Positions 57,299-64,000 of a stretch of 64,000 bases of DNA are shown in pieces. The notes beneath the pieces were generated by a model. That model did not search any database and was not told where the DNA came from. It saw only the letters and a program-made list of their open reading frames with translations. A program made the position numbers and the translations under genes. Origin of the DNA: Ochrobactrum vermis (GTDB lineage: Bacteria; Pseudomonadota; Alphaproteobacteria; Rhizobiales; Rhizobiaceae); the NCBI RefSeq assembly GCF_002975205.1, contig NZ_PCOC01000001.1, positions 1,240,001 through 1,304,000 of the forward strand. Reading direction: 5' to 3'. Numbering within the stretch: position 1 is the stretch's first letter; each line of letters starts with the position of its first letter.

Positions 57299-57391
57299 AA
57301 TTATATGACCCAAACAGGAACAAACTGGCTATTTTGGACGTTGTCGCTTAAAATTTATCATTAGAAAACAATACTTTGAGCGACGCCCTGC

Positions 57392-57440
57392 GCCCTCCGA
57401 AGGCAGAGGTCACAGGTTCGAATCCTGTCGGGTGCGCCAT
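57392..57440. other. attR of element 2: 3' part of tRNA-Arg(CCG)
   Basis: Repeats 42420-42468 with two compensating changes in the T-stem (G-C pair to A-T). It ends in GCGCCAT. The 5' tRNA half is absent here. Confidence 0.85.
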
Positions 57441-57657
57441 TTCCTTCGATATCACCGTTGCCATGCTGCTCATTTGGAGCAGCATCAGGCCGTGTTGCAG
57501 CCGCCGTTGACGACGTGTTAAAGATATCCAATCCGGCTGTGCTTTGTGATGCGATGCGCCTTTTGCATCGAATATTACTCTGAGTGTACCGAAGACCGGG
57601 AAAGACATAATATTTCTTTGCTTCCACTGCGTTGGTGTGTCCATTTGGAGAACCGTT

Positions 57658-57978
57658 ATGCTGAGAAATTTATCGGTCGCGGCGATCAGTATTTTGATGC
57701 TTGCAAGCTTCGAGCATTCAGCGTCTGGCGCGTCTATCGGTGCGGGCAATCCCTATCCCGTCAGCGATTATACATGCGAGGATAGCACACGTCTGGCAGT
57801 GCGCCTTTTCGGTGATCGTGCTTCGGTATCTGTTAATGGTGCTGCCGCTGTCGATCTGCCCGCCATGGGCCAGGAAGGAACGACCTATTCGAACGGCAAG
57901 CAGACGCTGACCATCGTGCAAGGACGTCTATCATGGGGCGTTGGTCGAGCCGTTCCTTCCGCATGTACCGGCGGGTGA
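57658..57978 (+). CDS. MliC-like lysozyme inhibitor, secreted
   Basis: Start at ATG 57658 (GGAG upstream), 106 residues with a signal peptide of about 25 residues (MLRNLSVAAISILMLASFEH). The mature part follows the MliC fold pattern: YTCEDSTRLAVRLFGDRASV, a loop with AMGQEGTTYSNG, GRLSWGVG and a C-terminal Cys paired with the first. MliC proteins block C-type lysozyme in the periplasm. No lipobox, so it would be soluble. Confidence 0.65.
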   Translation: MLRNLSVAAISILMLASFEHSASGASIGAGNPYPVSDYTCEDSTRLAVRLFGDRASVSVNGAAAVDLPAMGQEGTTYSNGKQTLTIVQGRLSWGVGRAVPSACTGG

Positions 57979-58198
57979 GCGTTTCGTTTCGCTGCCTGTC
58001 TGAAGCACATCCTGGACTGCCTTCACCTTTCTGGAAAAGACATTGTGCAAGCTCCACCGAACCATCTATTGATAACGGTGGGGGAGAAATCATGACGAGT
58101 CGGCAATTCGCAATGACGATTGTGAATCTTCCCCTTTGCAAGGGCTGAACCGGAAGATCAATTCTGGAACCAGCAGAGATAAATTGGGAGGACTTGGA

Positions 58199-59005
58199 AT
58201 GCGCGTTTTAAAGCGTATTGCTGTGGCAGCTTCGATTGTGGGGATCGTGGCCACGGCGGGTGGTTTGGCAATTGGTGCCGCAAGTGCTGAAGAACCGCTG
58301 AAACTGATAATCGGAACAGAGGGCGCATATCCTCCGTTCAACTTCACCAATCCTGATGGCTCGTTGTCAGGATTCGATGTCGACATCGCAAGAGCGCTTT
58401 GCGAGGAAATGAAAGCCGAGTGTACATTCATCACCCAGGAGTGGGATGGCACGATTCCTGCGCTGCAGGCCGGTAAATTCGATGCGTATGTTTCTTCCAT
58501 GTCGATCACGGAAGAGCGCAGGAAGCAGGTCGATTTCTCCAACAAATACTACAACACGCCTCCCGGCATTGCGGTACCCAAGGATAGCGATATCAAGGGT
58601 GTGACCAAGGAAGACCTCGCGGGCAAGACGATCGGTGTTCAGGTGTCCACGACACACGCAAACTATGCCGAACACGCTTTCACCGATAGCACGATCAAGG
58701 CCTATCCGACTGCCGAAGAATATCGGCTCGATATGGCCAATGGCCGCCTCGATGCCGTCAACGACGACAGCGTAACGCTGAGCGAGTGGCTGAAGACGCC
58801 GGATGGCGCTTGCTGCAAGATGGTCGGCACTTATCCATCGGATGATAACATTCATGGCGTCGGTGTCGGCGTTGCCTTGAAGAAGGGGCGTCCTGAACTG
58901 GTTGAAAAGTTCAACAATGCCATCAAGGCGATCCGAGCGAACGGCAAGTACAAGGAAGTCAACGACAAATACTTTGATTTCGATGCTTACGGCGCTGAAA
59001 ACTGA
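58199..59005 (+). CDS. Amino-acid ABC transporter substrate-binding protein
   Basis: Start at ATG 58199 (GGGAGGA upstream), 268 residues with a signal peptide ending A-S-A (about residue 30). The type II binding-protein core has LIIGTEGAYPPFNFTNPDGS, GFDVDIARALCEEM, WDGTIPALQAGKFDAYVSSM and VDFSNKYYNTP, typical of lysine/arginine/ornithine or histidine-binding proteins. No permease genes lie next to it, so it probably works with a transporter encoded elsewhere. Confidence 0.82.
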   Translation: MRVLKRIAVAASIVGIVATAGGLAIGAASAEEPLKLIIGTEGAYPPFNFTNPDGSLSGFDVDIARALCEEMKAECTFITQEWDGTIPALQAGKFDAYVSSMSITEERRKQVDFSNKYYNTPPGIAVPKDSDIKGVTKEDLAGKTIGVQVSTTHANYAEHAFTDSTIKAYPTAEEYRLDMANGRLDAVNDDSVTLSEWLKTPDGACCKMVGTYPSDDNIHGVGVGVALKKGRPELVEKFNNAIKAIRANGKYKEVNDKYFDFDAYGAEN

Positions 59006-59045
59006 CCGGACCAAACGATAAGCCAGTTGCATATTGAGGTTTGCA

Positions 59046-59073
59046 GCGCCGCCCAATTGGGCGGCGTTGTTTT
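59046..59073 (+). terminator. Intrinsic terminator after the binding-protein gene
   Basis: CGCCGCCC AATT GGGCGGCG (59047-59066) is a perfect hairpin followed by TTGTTTT. The bases 59074-59194 hold nothing else I can support. Confidence 0.85.
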
Positions 59074-59194
59074 GGAAGGATCTGCTCACGCAGGCGCAAT
59101 AGATTATCGATATAATTACGAGGCAATTGTTGGCGTTGAGAATTTCTCCGCCAGCACGGACAATATTTGATCTTCCGGCACAAGGGAGTTCAAA

Positions 59195-59365
59195 ATGCAT
59201 CGAATACTGTGCCTGATGGTTCCGGCTTTCGTGTTGGTTGTAATTTATTCATTTTGCGACCGGGAAATGCCCGCGCTATCCTATAACGCGTCAAACGGCT
59301 GTATCTGTGATAAAAACCGTCAGCCAATTTCAGCTTGTCTGGATGTTTGTCAGCCTGCGAACTGA
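59195..59365 (+). CDS. 56-aa Cys-rich membrane or secreted peptide
   Basis: AAGGGAG precedes ATG 59195. A hydrophobic N-terminal helix (about residues 4-20) is followed by five cysteines in CDREMPALSYNASNGCICDK and ACLDVC. It could be a small disulphide-bonded periplasmic peptide. Its stop is 32 bases before the GNAT start. Confidence 0.5.
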   Translation: MHRILCLMVPAFVLVVIYSFCDREMPALSYNASNGCICDKNRQPISACLDVCQPAN

Positions 59366-59396
59366 AGATTGCCTGAGCGCTAAACCGGGAGTTCAA

Positions 59397-59894
59397 ATGC
59401 GACCTGAAAATCTAGTCATTCGCGCGGTTGAAGCCACAGATGCCGAAGGGCTTGCTCGCCTGCAAAACATGCCGGGATTTCGGTTTGGGACATTACGCAC
59501 ACCGTTCCAGCGTCTCGAGACCACGAAAAAGTGGCTGGAGGCGCTCGGGCCGGAAGCCACGGTGATGGTAGCGACTATCAATGACGAGATTGTTGGAAAT
59601 GGCGGCTTGCTGCGGCATAGCGGACGACGGAGCCATGCCGCAGATATCATATTGGGCATACATGACGACCATGTCGGCATGGGGATCGGCACGGCGCTTA
59701 TGACTGAGCTGATCGATATCGCCGACAACTGGCTCGGTCTGAAGCGGCTTGAACTGACAGTGTATGTCGATAACGCTGTCGGAATTCGCCTCTATGAGAA
59801 GTTCGGTTTTGTTTCGGAAGGCGTTCACAAGAAAAATGCCTTCAGAGCTGGAGAGTTTGTCGACGCGCTCTCAATGGCCAGACTCAACTTCTGA
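59397..59894 (+). CDS. GNAT family N-acetyltransferase
   Basis: Start at ATG 59397 (CGGGAG upstream), 165 residues. ILGIHDDHVGMGIGTALMTE is the acetyl-CoA loop and RLELTVYVDNAVGIRLYEKF the C-terminal motif, as in RimJ/PhnO-like enzymes. The N-terminal GFRFGTLRTPFQRLETTKKW is typical of L-amino-acid or small-molecule acetyltransferases. Substrate unknown. Confidence 0.8.
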   Translation: MRPENLVIRAVEATDAEGLARLQNMPGFRFGTLRTPFQRLETTKKWLEALGPEATVMVATINDEIVGNGGLLRHSGRRSHAADIILGIHDDHVGMGIGTALMTELIDIADNWLGLKRLELTVYVDNAVGIRLYEKFGFVSEGVHKKNAFRAGEFVDALSMARLNF

Positions 59895-60059
59895 AGTATT
59901 TCTCTTGGAAATTGAGGAGTGAATGCGAGGCCTTTAGGGCCGATTGCTGGACTTCCCACCCGTCTCCGAGCGAGAGTTTCCATCATCAACAACTCTGTTG
60001 GAAAGAAACGTTGCATTTTCGCCACAATGCGTTGCATAGATGCAACGCTATTGGGTAAC

Positions 60060-62372
60060 ATGGTTAACATGAACACGGCGAATCTGACGGCGGACATGAA
60101 CAGCGAGACACAATCATCGCAAGGCGGCGAGGGGCGCAGGCTTCTGGCCCTTCCGGGCATTATCACCGTTGTTTCAGCGCTGATTACTGCCTCGATTTCC
60201 TTTGCCATTCTGATTGGTATCACACCGATCACACCCGACCGGACCGTCACGCTGGCATTGGTCATCGTCAATGTCGCGTTGATTGTGTTCCTCATCCTGC
60301 TGATCTGCCGCGAAGTCTATCGCATCGTTATGGCGCGGCGGCTTGGAAAAGCCGCTTCGCGCCTGCATGTCCGTATTGTCGCGTTGTTTTCGCTGATCGC
60401 GGCGGTGCCTGCTATCGTGGTCGCCATCGTCGCGTCGGTGACACTCAATCTCGGTCTGGATCGCTGGTTCGATACCAATACGCGCGATATTGTGAGTTCG
60501 TCGCAGAGCCTGACGACCGCCTATATCCGCGAAACCGCGCTCAATCTGCAAAGCACGTCCTATTCGATGTTGCAGGATCTGGACGGGCAACGCACTGTTT
60601 ACAGTCTCGATCGCCAAAGATTTATCGATACGATGACGCTGCAGGCACGTGGTCGCGGTCTGCTTGGTGCGTTTCTGGTGCGCGAAAACGGCGATGTGGT
60701 CGTAAAGAGCAAAACCGGTGTTGAAGGTCATTTGCCTCCGCCGACGGAAGATGCGTTGAAAACGGCTCTGGACGGCAAGCCGGTCATCATTCCTCCAGGA
60801 AACAGTAATTTCGTCGGCGCTATCATCAAGATGCGCGAGATACCTGATGTCTATCTTTATACTGTTCGGGCTGTAGATTCGCAGATTATCGACGCCATGC
60901 GTCTGATGGAAGCCAACACCCAGCGCTATCAGGAGATGGACGCGAACCGCATTCCGACGCAGATCGCTTTCGCGCTGCTTTATTTCGGCCTGACGCTGAT
61001 CGTGCTGCTCTCGGCCATCTGGACAGGCATTGCCGTCGCTGACCGGTTGGTGCGTCCGATCCGACTGCTGATCGGAGCATCGGATGATGTGGCGGCAGGC
61101 AATCTTGACGTTTCGGTGCCAGTGCGGGCCTCGGACGGCGACGTTGGTGCATTGTCCGGTACTTTCAACAACATGGTCGCGGAACTCAAGAGCCAGCGTA
61201 ACGAGCTGATCTCTGCCAAAGACCAGATCGATGAGCGTCGTCGTTTCTCCGAAGCCGTACTTTCCGGCGTGACGGCGGGCGTCATCGGTATCGAGACGGA
61301 TGGCTGTATCTCCATTCTGAGCCGTTCTGCAGAACATATGTTCGGCGTTACCTCGGAAGAAGCTGTCGGCAAGAACCTCACCAGCATTGCACCCGAGATC
61401 GGACAAGCTTTCGAGGTCGCCCGTTCAACGGGGCGCGCGGTACATCGCGAGCAGGTCAGCATGACCCGCAGCGGCGTGGCGCGCACCTTCAATGTGCAGG
61501 TGACAGTCGAAGATACGGAATCCGAAGATCATTCCTATGTGGTTACCGTGGATGACATCACCGATCTGGTGCAGGCGCAGCGTTCGTCCGCCTGGGCGGA
61601 TGTTGCGCGCCGCATTGCGCATGAGATCAAGAACCCGCTCACGCCGATCCAGCTTTCCGCAGAACGCATTCGTCGCCGGTATGGCAAGGTGATTACCGAG
61701 GATCGCGAGGTTTTCGACCAGTGCACGGATACAATCATCCGCCAGGTGGGTGATATCGGGCGCATGGTCGATGAATTCTCGGCCTTTGCCCGTATGCCGA
61801 AACCGGAAATGCGTCTTATGGACATGCGCGAGGCATTGCGTGAAGCCTCCTTCCTGATCGAAGTCAGCCGCAGCGATATTCAGTTCCAGAATGATTTTGG
61901 CACCGAAAAATTGATCGGTTCCTTTGACAGCCGCCTGGTCGGACAGGCGTTTGGCAATGTCATAAAGAATGCAAGTGAAGCCATCGACGGACTTCCGAAG
62001 GAAGATCGCGATGAGGGACATATTCTCATTCGTTCTTATCAGGCGGATGGGCAACTGGTTGTCGATGTCATTGACAATGGCAAGGGCCTGCCCGGCGATG
62101 ATCGCCAGAAGCTGCTCGAACCTTATATGACGACGCGGGAGAAAGGCACCGGCCTTGGTCTCGCGATTGTCCGCAAGATCGTCGAGGATCATGGCGGGCA
62201 TCTGGAATTGCATGACGCGCCTCCGGATTTCCATGGAGGACGGGGCGCGATGATACGTATGGTCTTTCCGCAAGCGCCTGCCAGCGAAGCTGGCACAGAT
62301 GCGGGACCTGCCAGCGAAGCTGGCGTGAATACGGAAAATGGCGAAAAGAACATAGCTGGACAGGTGATTTGA
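60060..62372 (+). CDS. ntrY: NtrY sensor histidine kinase
   Basis: About 770 residues from ATG 60060 (ATG 60069 is also possible). Four transmembrane segments (three in residues 28-140, one near 305-325) bracket a periplasmic domain; then HAMP (VADRLVRPIRLLIGASDDVA), PAS (about 385-480), the phospho-acceptor His in RIAHEIKNPLTPIQ, and the ATPase motifs NVIKNASEAI, VIDNGKGLPG and GTGLGLAIVRKI. With NtrX it senses nitrogen or redox status. It ends one base before ntrX. Confidence 0.93.
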   Translation: MVNMNTANLTADMNSETQSSQGGEGRRLLALPGIITVVSALITASISFAILIGITPITPDRTVTLALVIVNVALIVFLILLICREVYRIVMARRLGKAASRLHVRIVALFSLIAAVPAIVVAIVASVTLNLGLDRWFDTNTRDIVSSSQSLTTAYIRETALNLQSTSYSMLQDLDGQRTVYSLDRQRFIDTMTLQARGRGLLGAFLVRENGDVVVKSKTGVEGHLPPPTEDALKTALDGKPVIIPPGNSNFVGAIIKMREIPDVYLYTVRAVDSQIIDAMRLMEANTQRYQEMDANRIPTQIAFALLYFGLTLIVLLSAIWTGIAVADRLVRPIRLLIGASDDVAAGNLDVSVPVRASDGDVGALSGTFNNMVAELKSQRNELISAKDQIDERRRFSEAVLSGVTAGVIGIETDGCISILSRSAEHMFGVTSEEAVGKNLTSIAPEIGQAFEVARSTGRAVHREQVSMTRSGVARTFNVQVTVEDTESEDHSYVVTVDDITDLVQAQRSSAWADVARRIAHEIKNPLTPIQLSAERIRRRYGKVITEDREVFDQCTDTIIRQVGDIGRMVDEFSAFARMPKPEMRLMDMREALREASFLIEVSRSDIQFQNDFGTEKLIGSFDSRLVGQAFGNVIKNASEAIDGLPKEDRDEGHILIRSYQADGQLVVDVIDNGKGLPGDDRQKLLEPYMTTREKGTGLGLAIVRKIVEDHGGHLELHDAPPDFHGGRGAMIRMVFPQAPASEAGTDAGPASEAGVNTENGEKNIAGQVI

Positions 62373-62373
62373 T

Positions 62374-63735
62374 ATGGCTGCCGATATTCTTGTAGTTGAT
62401 GACGAAACGGATATCCGGGAACTTGTTGCAGGCATCCTGAGCGATGAAGGTCATGAAACCCGCACGGCTTTCGATGCGGACAGCGCTCTTGCGGCGATCA
62501 ACGATCGCGTTCCCCGACTGGTTTTTCTGGACATCTGGCTGCAGGGCAGTCGTCTGGACGGCCTGGCGCTGCTCGATGAAATCAAGAAGCAGCATCCTGA
62601 ACTGCCGGTGGTGATGATTTCCGGCCATGGCAACATCGAAACAGCGGTCTCGGCGATCCGGCGCGGTGCCTACGACTTCATCGAGAAGCCGTTCAAAGCC
62701 GATCGTCTGATCCTTGTCGCGGAACGGGCGCTCGAAACTTCGAAGCTGAAGCGCGAAGTTTCGAACCTGCGCAAGCGTACCGGCGACCATCTCGAACTGA
62801 TCGGCGCCTCGCTCGCAATGAACCAGTTGCGTCAAACGATCGAGCGCGTCGCGCCGACCAACAGCCGCATCATGATTACGGGTCCGTCAGGCGCGGGCAA
62901 GGAACTTGTCGCGCGTGCCATCCATGCACAGTCGAGCCGTTCTGATGGGCCGTTTGTGACGGTCAATGCGGCGAATATCACGCCGGAGCGCATGGAAATC
63001 GAGCTTTTCGGCACAGAAATGGACGGCGGCGAGCGCAAGGTCGGCGCTCTGGAAGAAGCCCATAGCGGTATTCTCTACCTCGACGAAGTCGCCGACATGC
63101 CGCGCGAAACGCAGAACAAGATTCTGCGTGTGCTTGTCGACCAGCAGTTCGAACGCGTCGGCGGCACCAAGCGTGTGAAGGTGGATGTGCGCATCATCTC
63201 CTCTACGGCACAGAATCTTGAGGGCATGATCGCGGAGGGTACGTTCCGCGAAGACCTGTTCCATCGTCTTTCAGTAGTTCCGGTGCAGGTGCCGCCGCTT
63301 GCTTCGCGGCGCGAGGACATTCCGTCTCTGGTCGATTACTTCATGAAGCAGATTGCCGAACAGGCTGGCATCAAGCCGCGCAAGATCGGCCCGGATGCCA
63401 TGGCGGTTCTGCAGGCGCATAGCTGGCCGGGCAATCTTCGCCAGCTTCGCAACAATGTCGAACGCCTGATGATTCTGGCGCGTGGCGATGATCCCGAAGC
63501 ACCGGTCACGGCCGACCTTCTTCCGGCTGAAATCGGCGATACGCTACCGCGTGCACCGACAGAGTCGGACCAGCACATCATGGCGCTCCCGTTGCGCGAA
63601 GCACGTGAACGCTTCGAGAAGGAATATCTGATTGCGCAGATCAACCGGTTTGGCGGCAATATTTCGCGTACGGCGGAATTCGTTGGCATGGAGCGTTCTG
63701 CGCTGCATCGCAAACTGAAATCGCTTGGCGTATAA
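62374..63735 (+). CDS. ntrX: NtrX response regulator
   Basis: A 453-residue regulator with receiver domain (phospho-acceptor Asp53 in FLDIWLQ), AAA+ domain (Walker A TGPSGAGKELVA, Walker B ILYLDEVADMP) and a Fis-type HTH at the C-terminus (NISRTAEFVGMERSALHRKL). The GAFTGA loop that contacts sigma-54 is replaced by TEMDGGERKVG, as in alphaproteobacterial NtrX, so it is not a classic sigma-54 activator. Confidence 0.93.
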   Translation: MAADILVVDDETDIRELVAGILSDEGHETRTAFDADSALAAINDRVPRLVFLDIWLQGSRLDGLALLDEIKKQHPELPVVMISGHGNIETAVSAIRRGAYDFIEKPFKADRLILVAERALETSKLKREVSNLRKRTGDHLELIGASLAMNQLRQTIERVAPTNSRIMITGPSGAGKELVARAIHAQSSRSDGPFVTVNAANITPERMEIELFGTEMDGGERKVGALEEAHSGILYLDEVADMPRETQNKILRVLVDQQFERVGGTKRVKVDVRIISSTAQNLEGMIAEGTFREDLFHRLSVVPVQVPPLASRREDIPSLVDYFMKQIAEQAGIKPRKIGPDAMAVLQAHSWPGNLRQLRNNVERLMILARGDDPEAPVTADLLPAEIGDTLPRAPTESDQHIMALPLREARERFEKEYLIAQINRFGGNISRTAEFVGMERSALHRKLKSLGV

Positions 63736-63746
63736 CGAACTTTAGA

Positions 63747-63785
63747 GCGCGTTTCGATCTGAGTTGAATCAGATCGGCGCTCTAA
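63747..63785. repeat. Palindromic intergenic repeat, copy 2
   Basis: GCGCGTTTCGATCTGAGTTG, then AATCAGATCGGCGCTCTAA matches 42195-42232 except for two inserted bases in the loop. It lies between ntrX and trkA. Confidence 0.6.
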
Positions 63786-63869
63786 ATTCTTCTATTTGAA
63801 GCATAATCTTGATCGTCCTCGTTTCACTCCGGTCGGATTGTGCTCTAGTTCGGGTAGAACGGAGCGGTC

Positions 63870-64000
63870 ATGCGGGTAATCGTTTGCGGAGCAGGGCAGG
63901 TCGGATACGGTATCGCCGAGCGGCTTGCCGCCGAAGAGAACGATGTCTCCGTCATCGACACATCTGCACGCCACATTGAAATCGTGCGCGATACGCTCGA
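63870..64000 (+). CDS. trkA: TrkA potassium uptake regulator (5' end only)
   Basis: The first 43 codons from ATG 63870 read MRVIVCGAGQVGYGIAERLA, a Rossmann NAD-binding GxGxxG, then EENDVSVIDTSARHIEIV, the start of TrkA-N. TrkA controls K+ uptake through TrkH. The gene runs past the window. Position after ntrX is the usual one in Brucella-group genomes. Confidence 0.85.
   Translation, partial: MRVIVCGAGQVGYGIAERLAAEENDVSVIDTSARHIEIVRDTL

Noticed and set aside
60174-61406. 410-codon minus-strand frame
   Set aside because: Antisense shadow of ntrY, His/Arg/Gln-rich without motifs.
1-64000. CRISPR array, rRNA operon, diversity-generating retroelement or retron
   Set aside because: No regularly spaced repeats, no rRNA sequence and no reverse transcriptase motif (Y-x-D-D) in a plausible frame were seen.

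Overview
The window suggests an alphaproteobacterium of the Brucella/Ochrobactrum group (Hyphomicrobiales). The evidence is an ntrY-ntrX-trkA run at the right end, LexA boxes of the alphaproteobacterial GTTC-N7-GTTC type, a DUF982-type protein, IstAB, IS630 and IS5 elements of rhizobial style, and palindromic intergenic repeats of the kind common in these genomes. No species is named, because nothing was searched.

PROPHAGE 1 (1 to about 36,370; its left end lies outside the window). A long rightward early operon (298-8956) with mostly 4-base start/stop overlaps carries a regulator-like gene with two palindromic operator-like sites, an adenine and a cytosine DNA methyltransferase, a RuvC-like resolvase and a DnaB-type helicase. 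After a strong terminator (9265-9289) come small genes, then siphovirus-type late genes: terminase small and large subunits, a DUF4055-type portal and a scaffold gene. The scaffold gene is cut by a complete IS21-family element (14972-17473). On the other side of the IS, reading resumes inside a tail-terminator gene. The major capsid and head-tail connector genes that should lie between are gone and there is no target duplication, so the prophage is probably defective. The tail module (17.9-30.8 kb) is interrupted by oppositely oriented or foreign cargo: two secreted TolA/TonB C-terminal-domain-like proteins, a streptothricin-acetyltransferase-like GNAT protein and a small membrane protein. Lysis genes follow (endolysin, nested spanin-like pair, XhlA-like protein), then a PD-(D/E)xK nuclease-like gene, a lipoprotein and a leftward LexA-box operon ending in an SRAP (YedK/HMCES) gene. 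The element ends in a 3' fragment of tRNA-Val(CAC) at 36321-36370.

HOST SEGMENT 1 (36.4-42.5 kb): a GGDEF diguanylate cyclase, a secreted cysteine-repeat protein, a domain-swapped lipoate ligase, an ABC-F ATPase and tRNA-Arg(CCG).

ELEMENT 2 (42,391-57,440): a decayed prophage or satellite integrated into tRNA-Arg(CCG), with a 49-bp att repeat at each end. It has a broken integrase, an excisionase-like gene, a methyltransferase fragment split by IS630, an HNH restriction-type nuclease split by an IS5-family element that is itself split by an IS110/IS1111-family element, a truncated PrimPol, a hairpin-rich region, and two further LexA-box units whose genes are paralogues of the prophage 1 cassette. 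One of these carries a broken second SRAP copy.

HOST SEGMENT 2 (57.4-64 kb): an MliC-like lysozyme inhibitor, an amino-acid binding protein, a GNAT acetyltransferase, ntrY, ntrX and the start of trkA.

The most unusual features are the repeated SOS-controlled cassette placed about 150 bp inside the right att site of two unrelated elements, the pair of TolA-C-like secreted proteins in the tail operon, the IS21-linked loss of capsid genes, and the nested IS insertions whose removal restores the HNH gene exactly.
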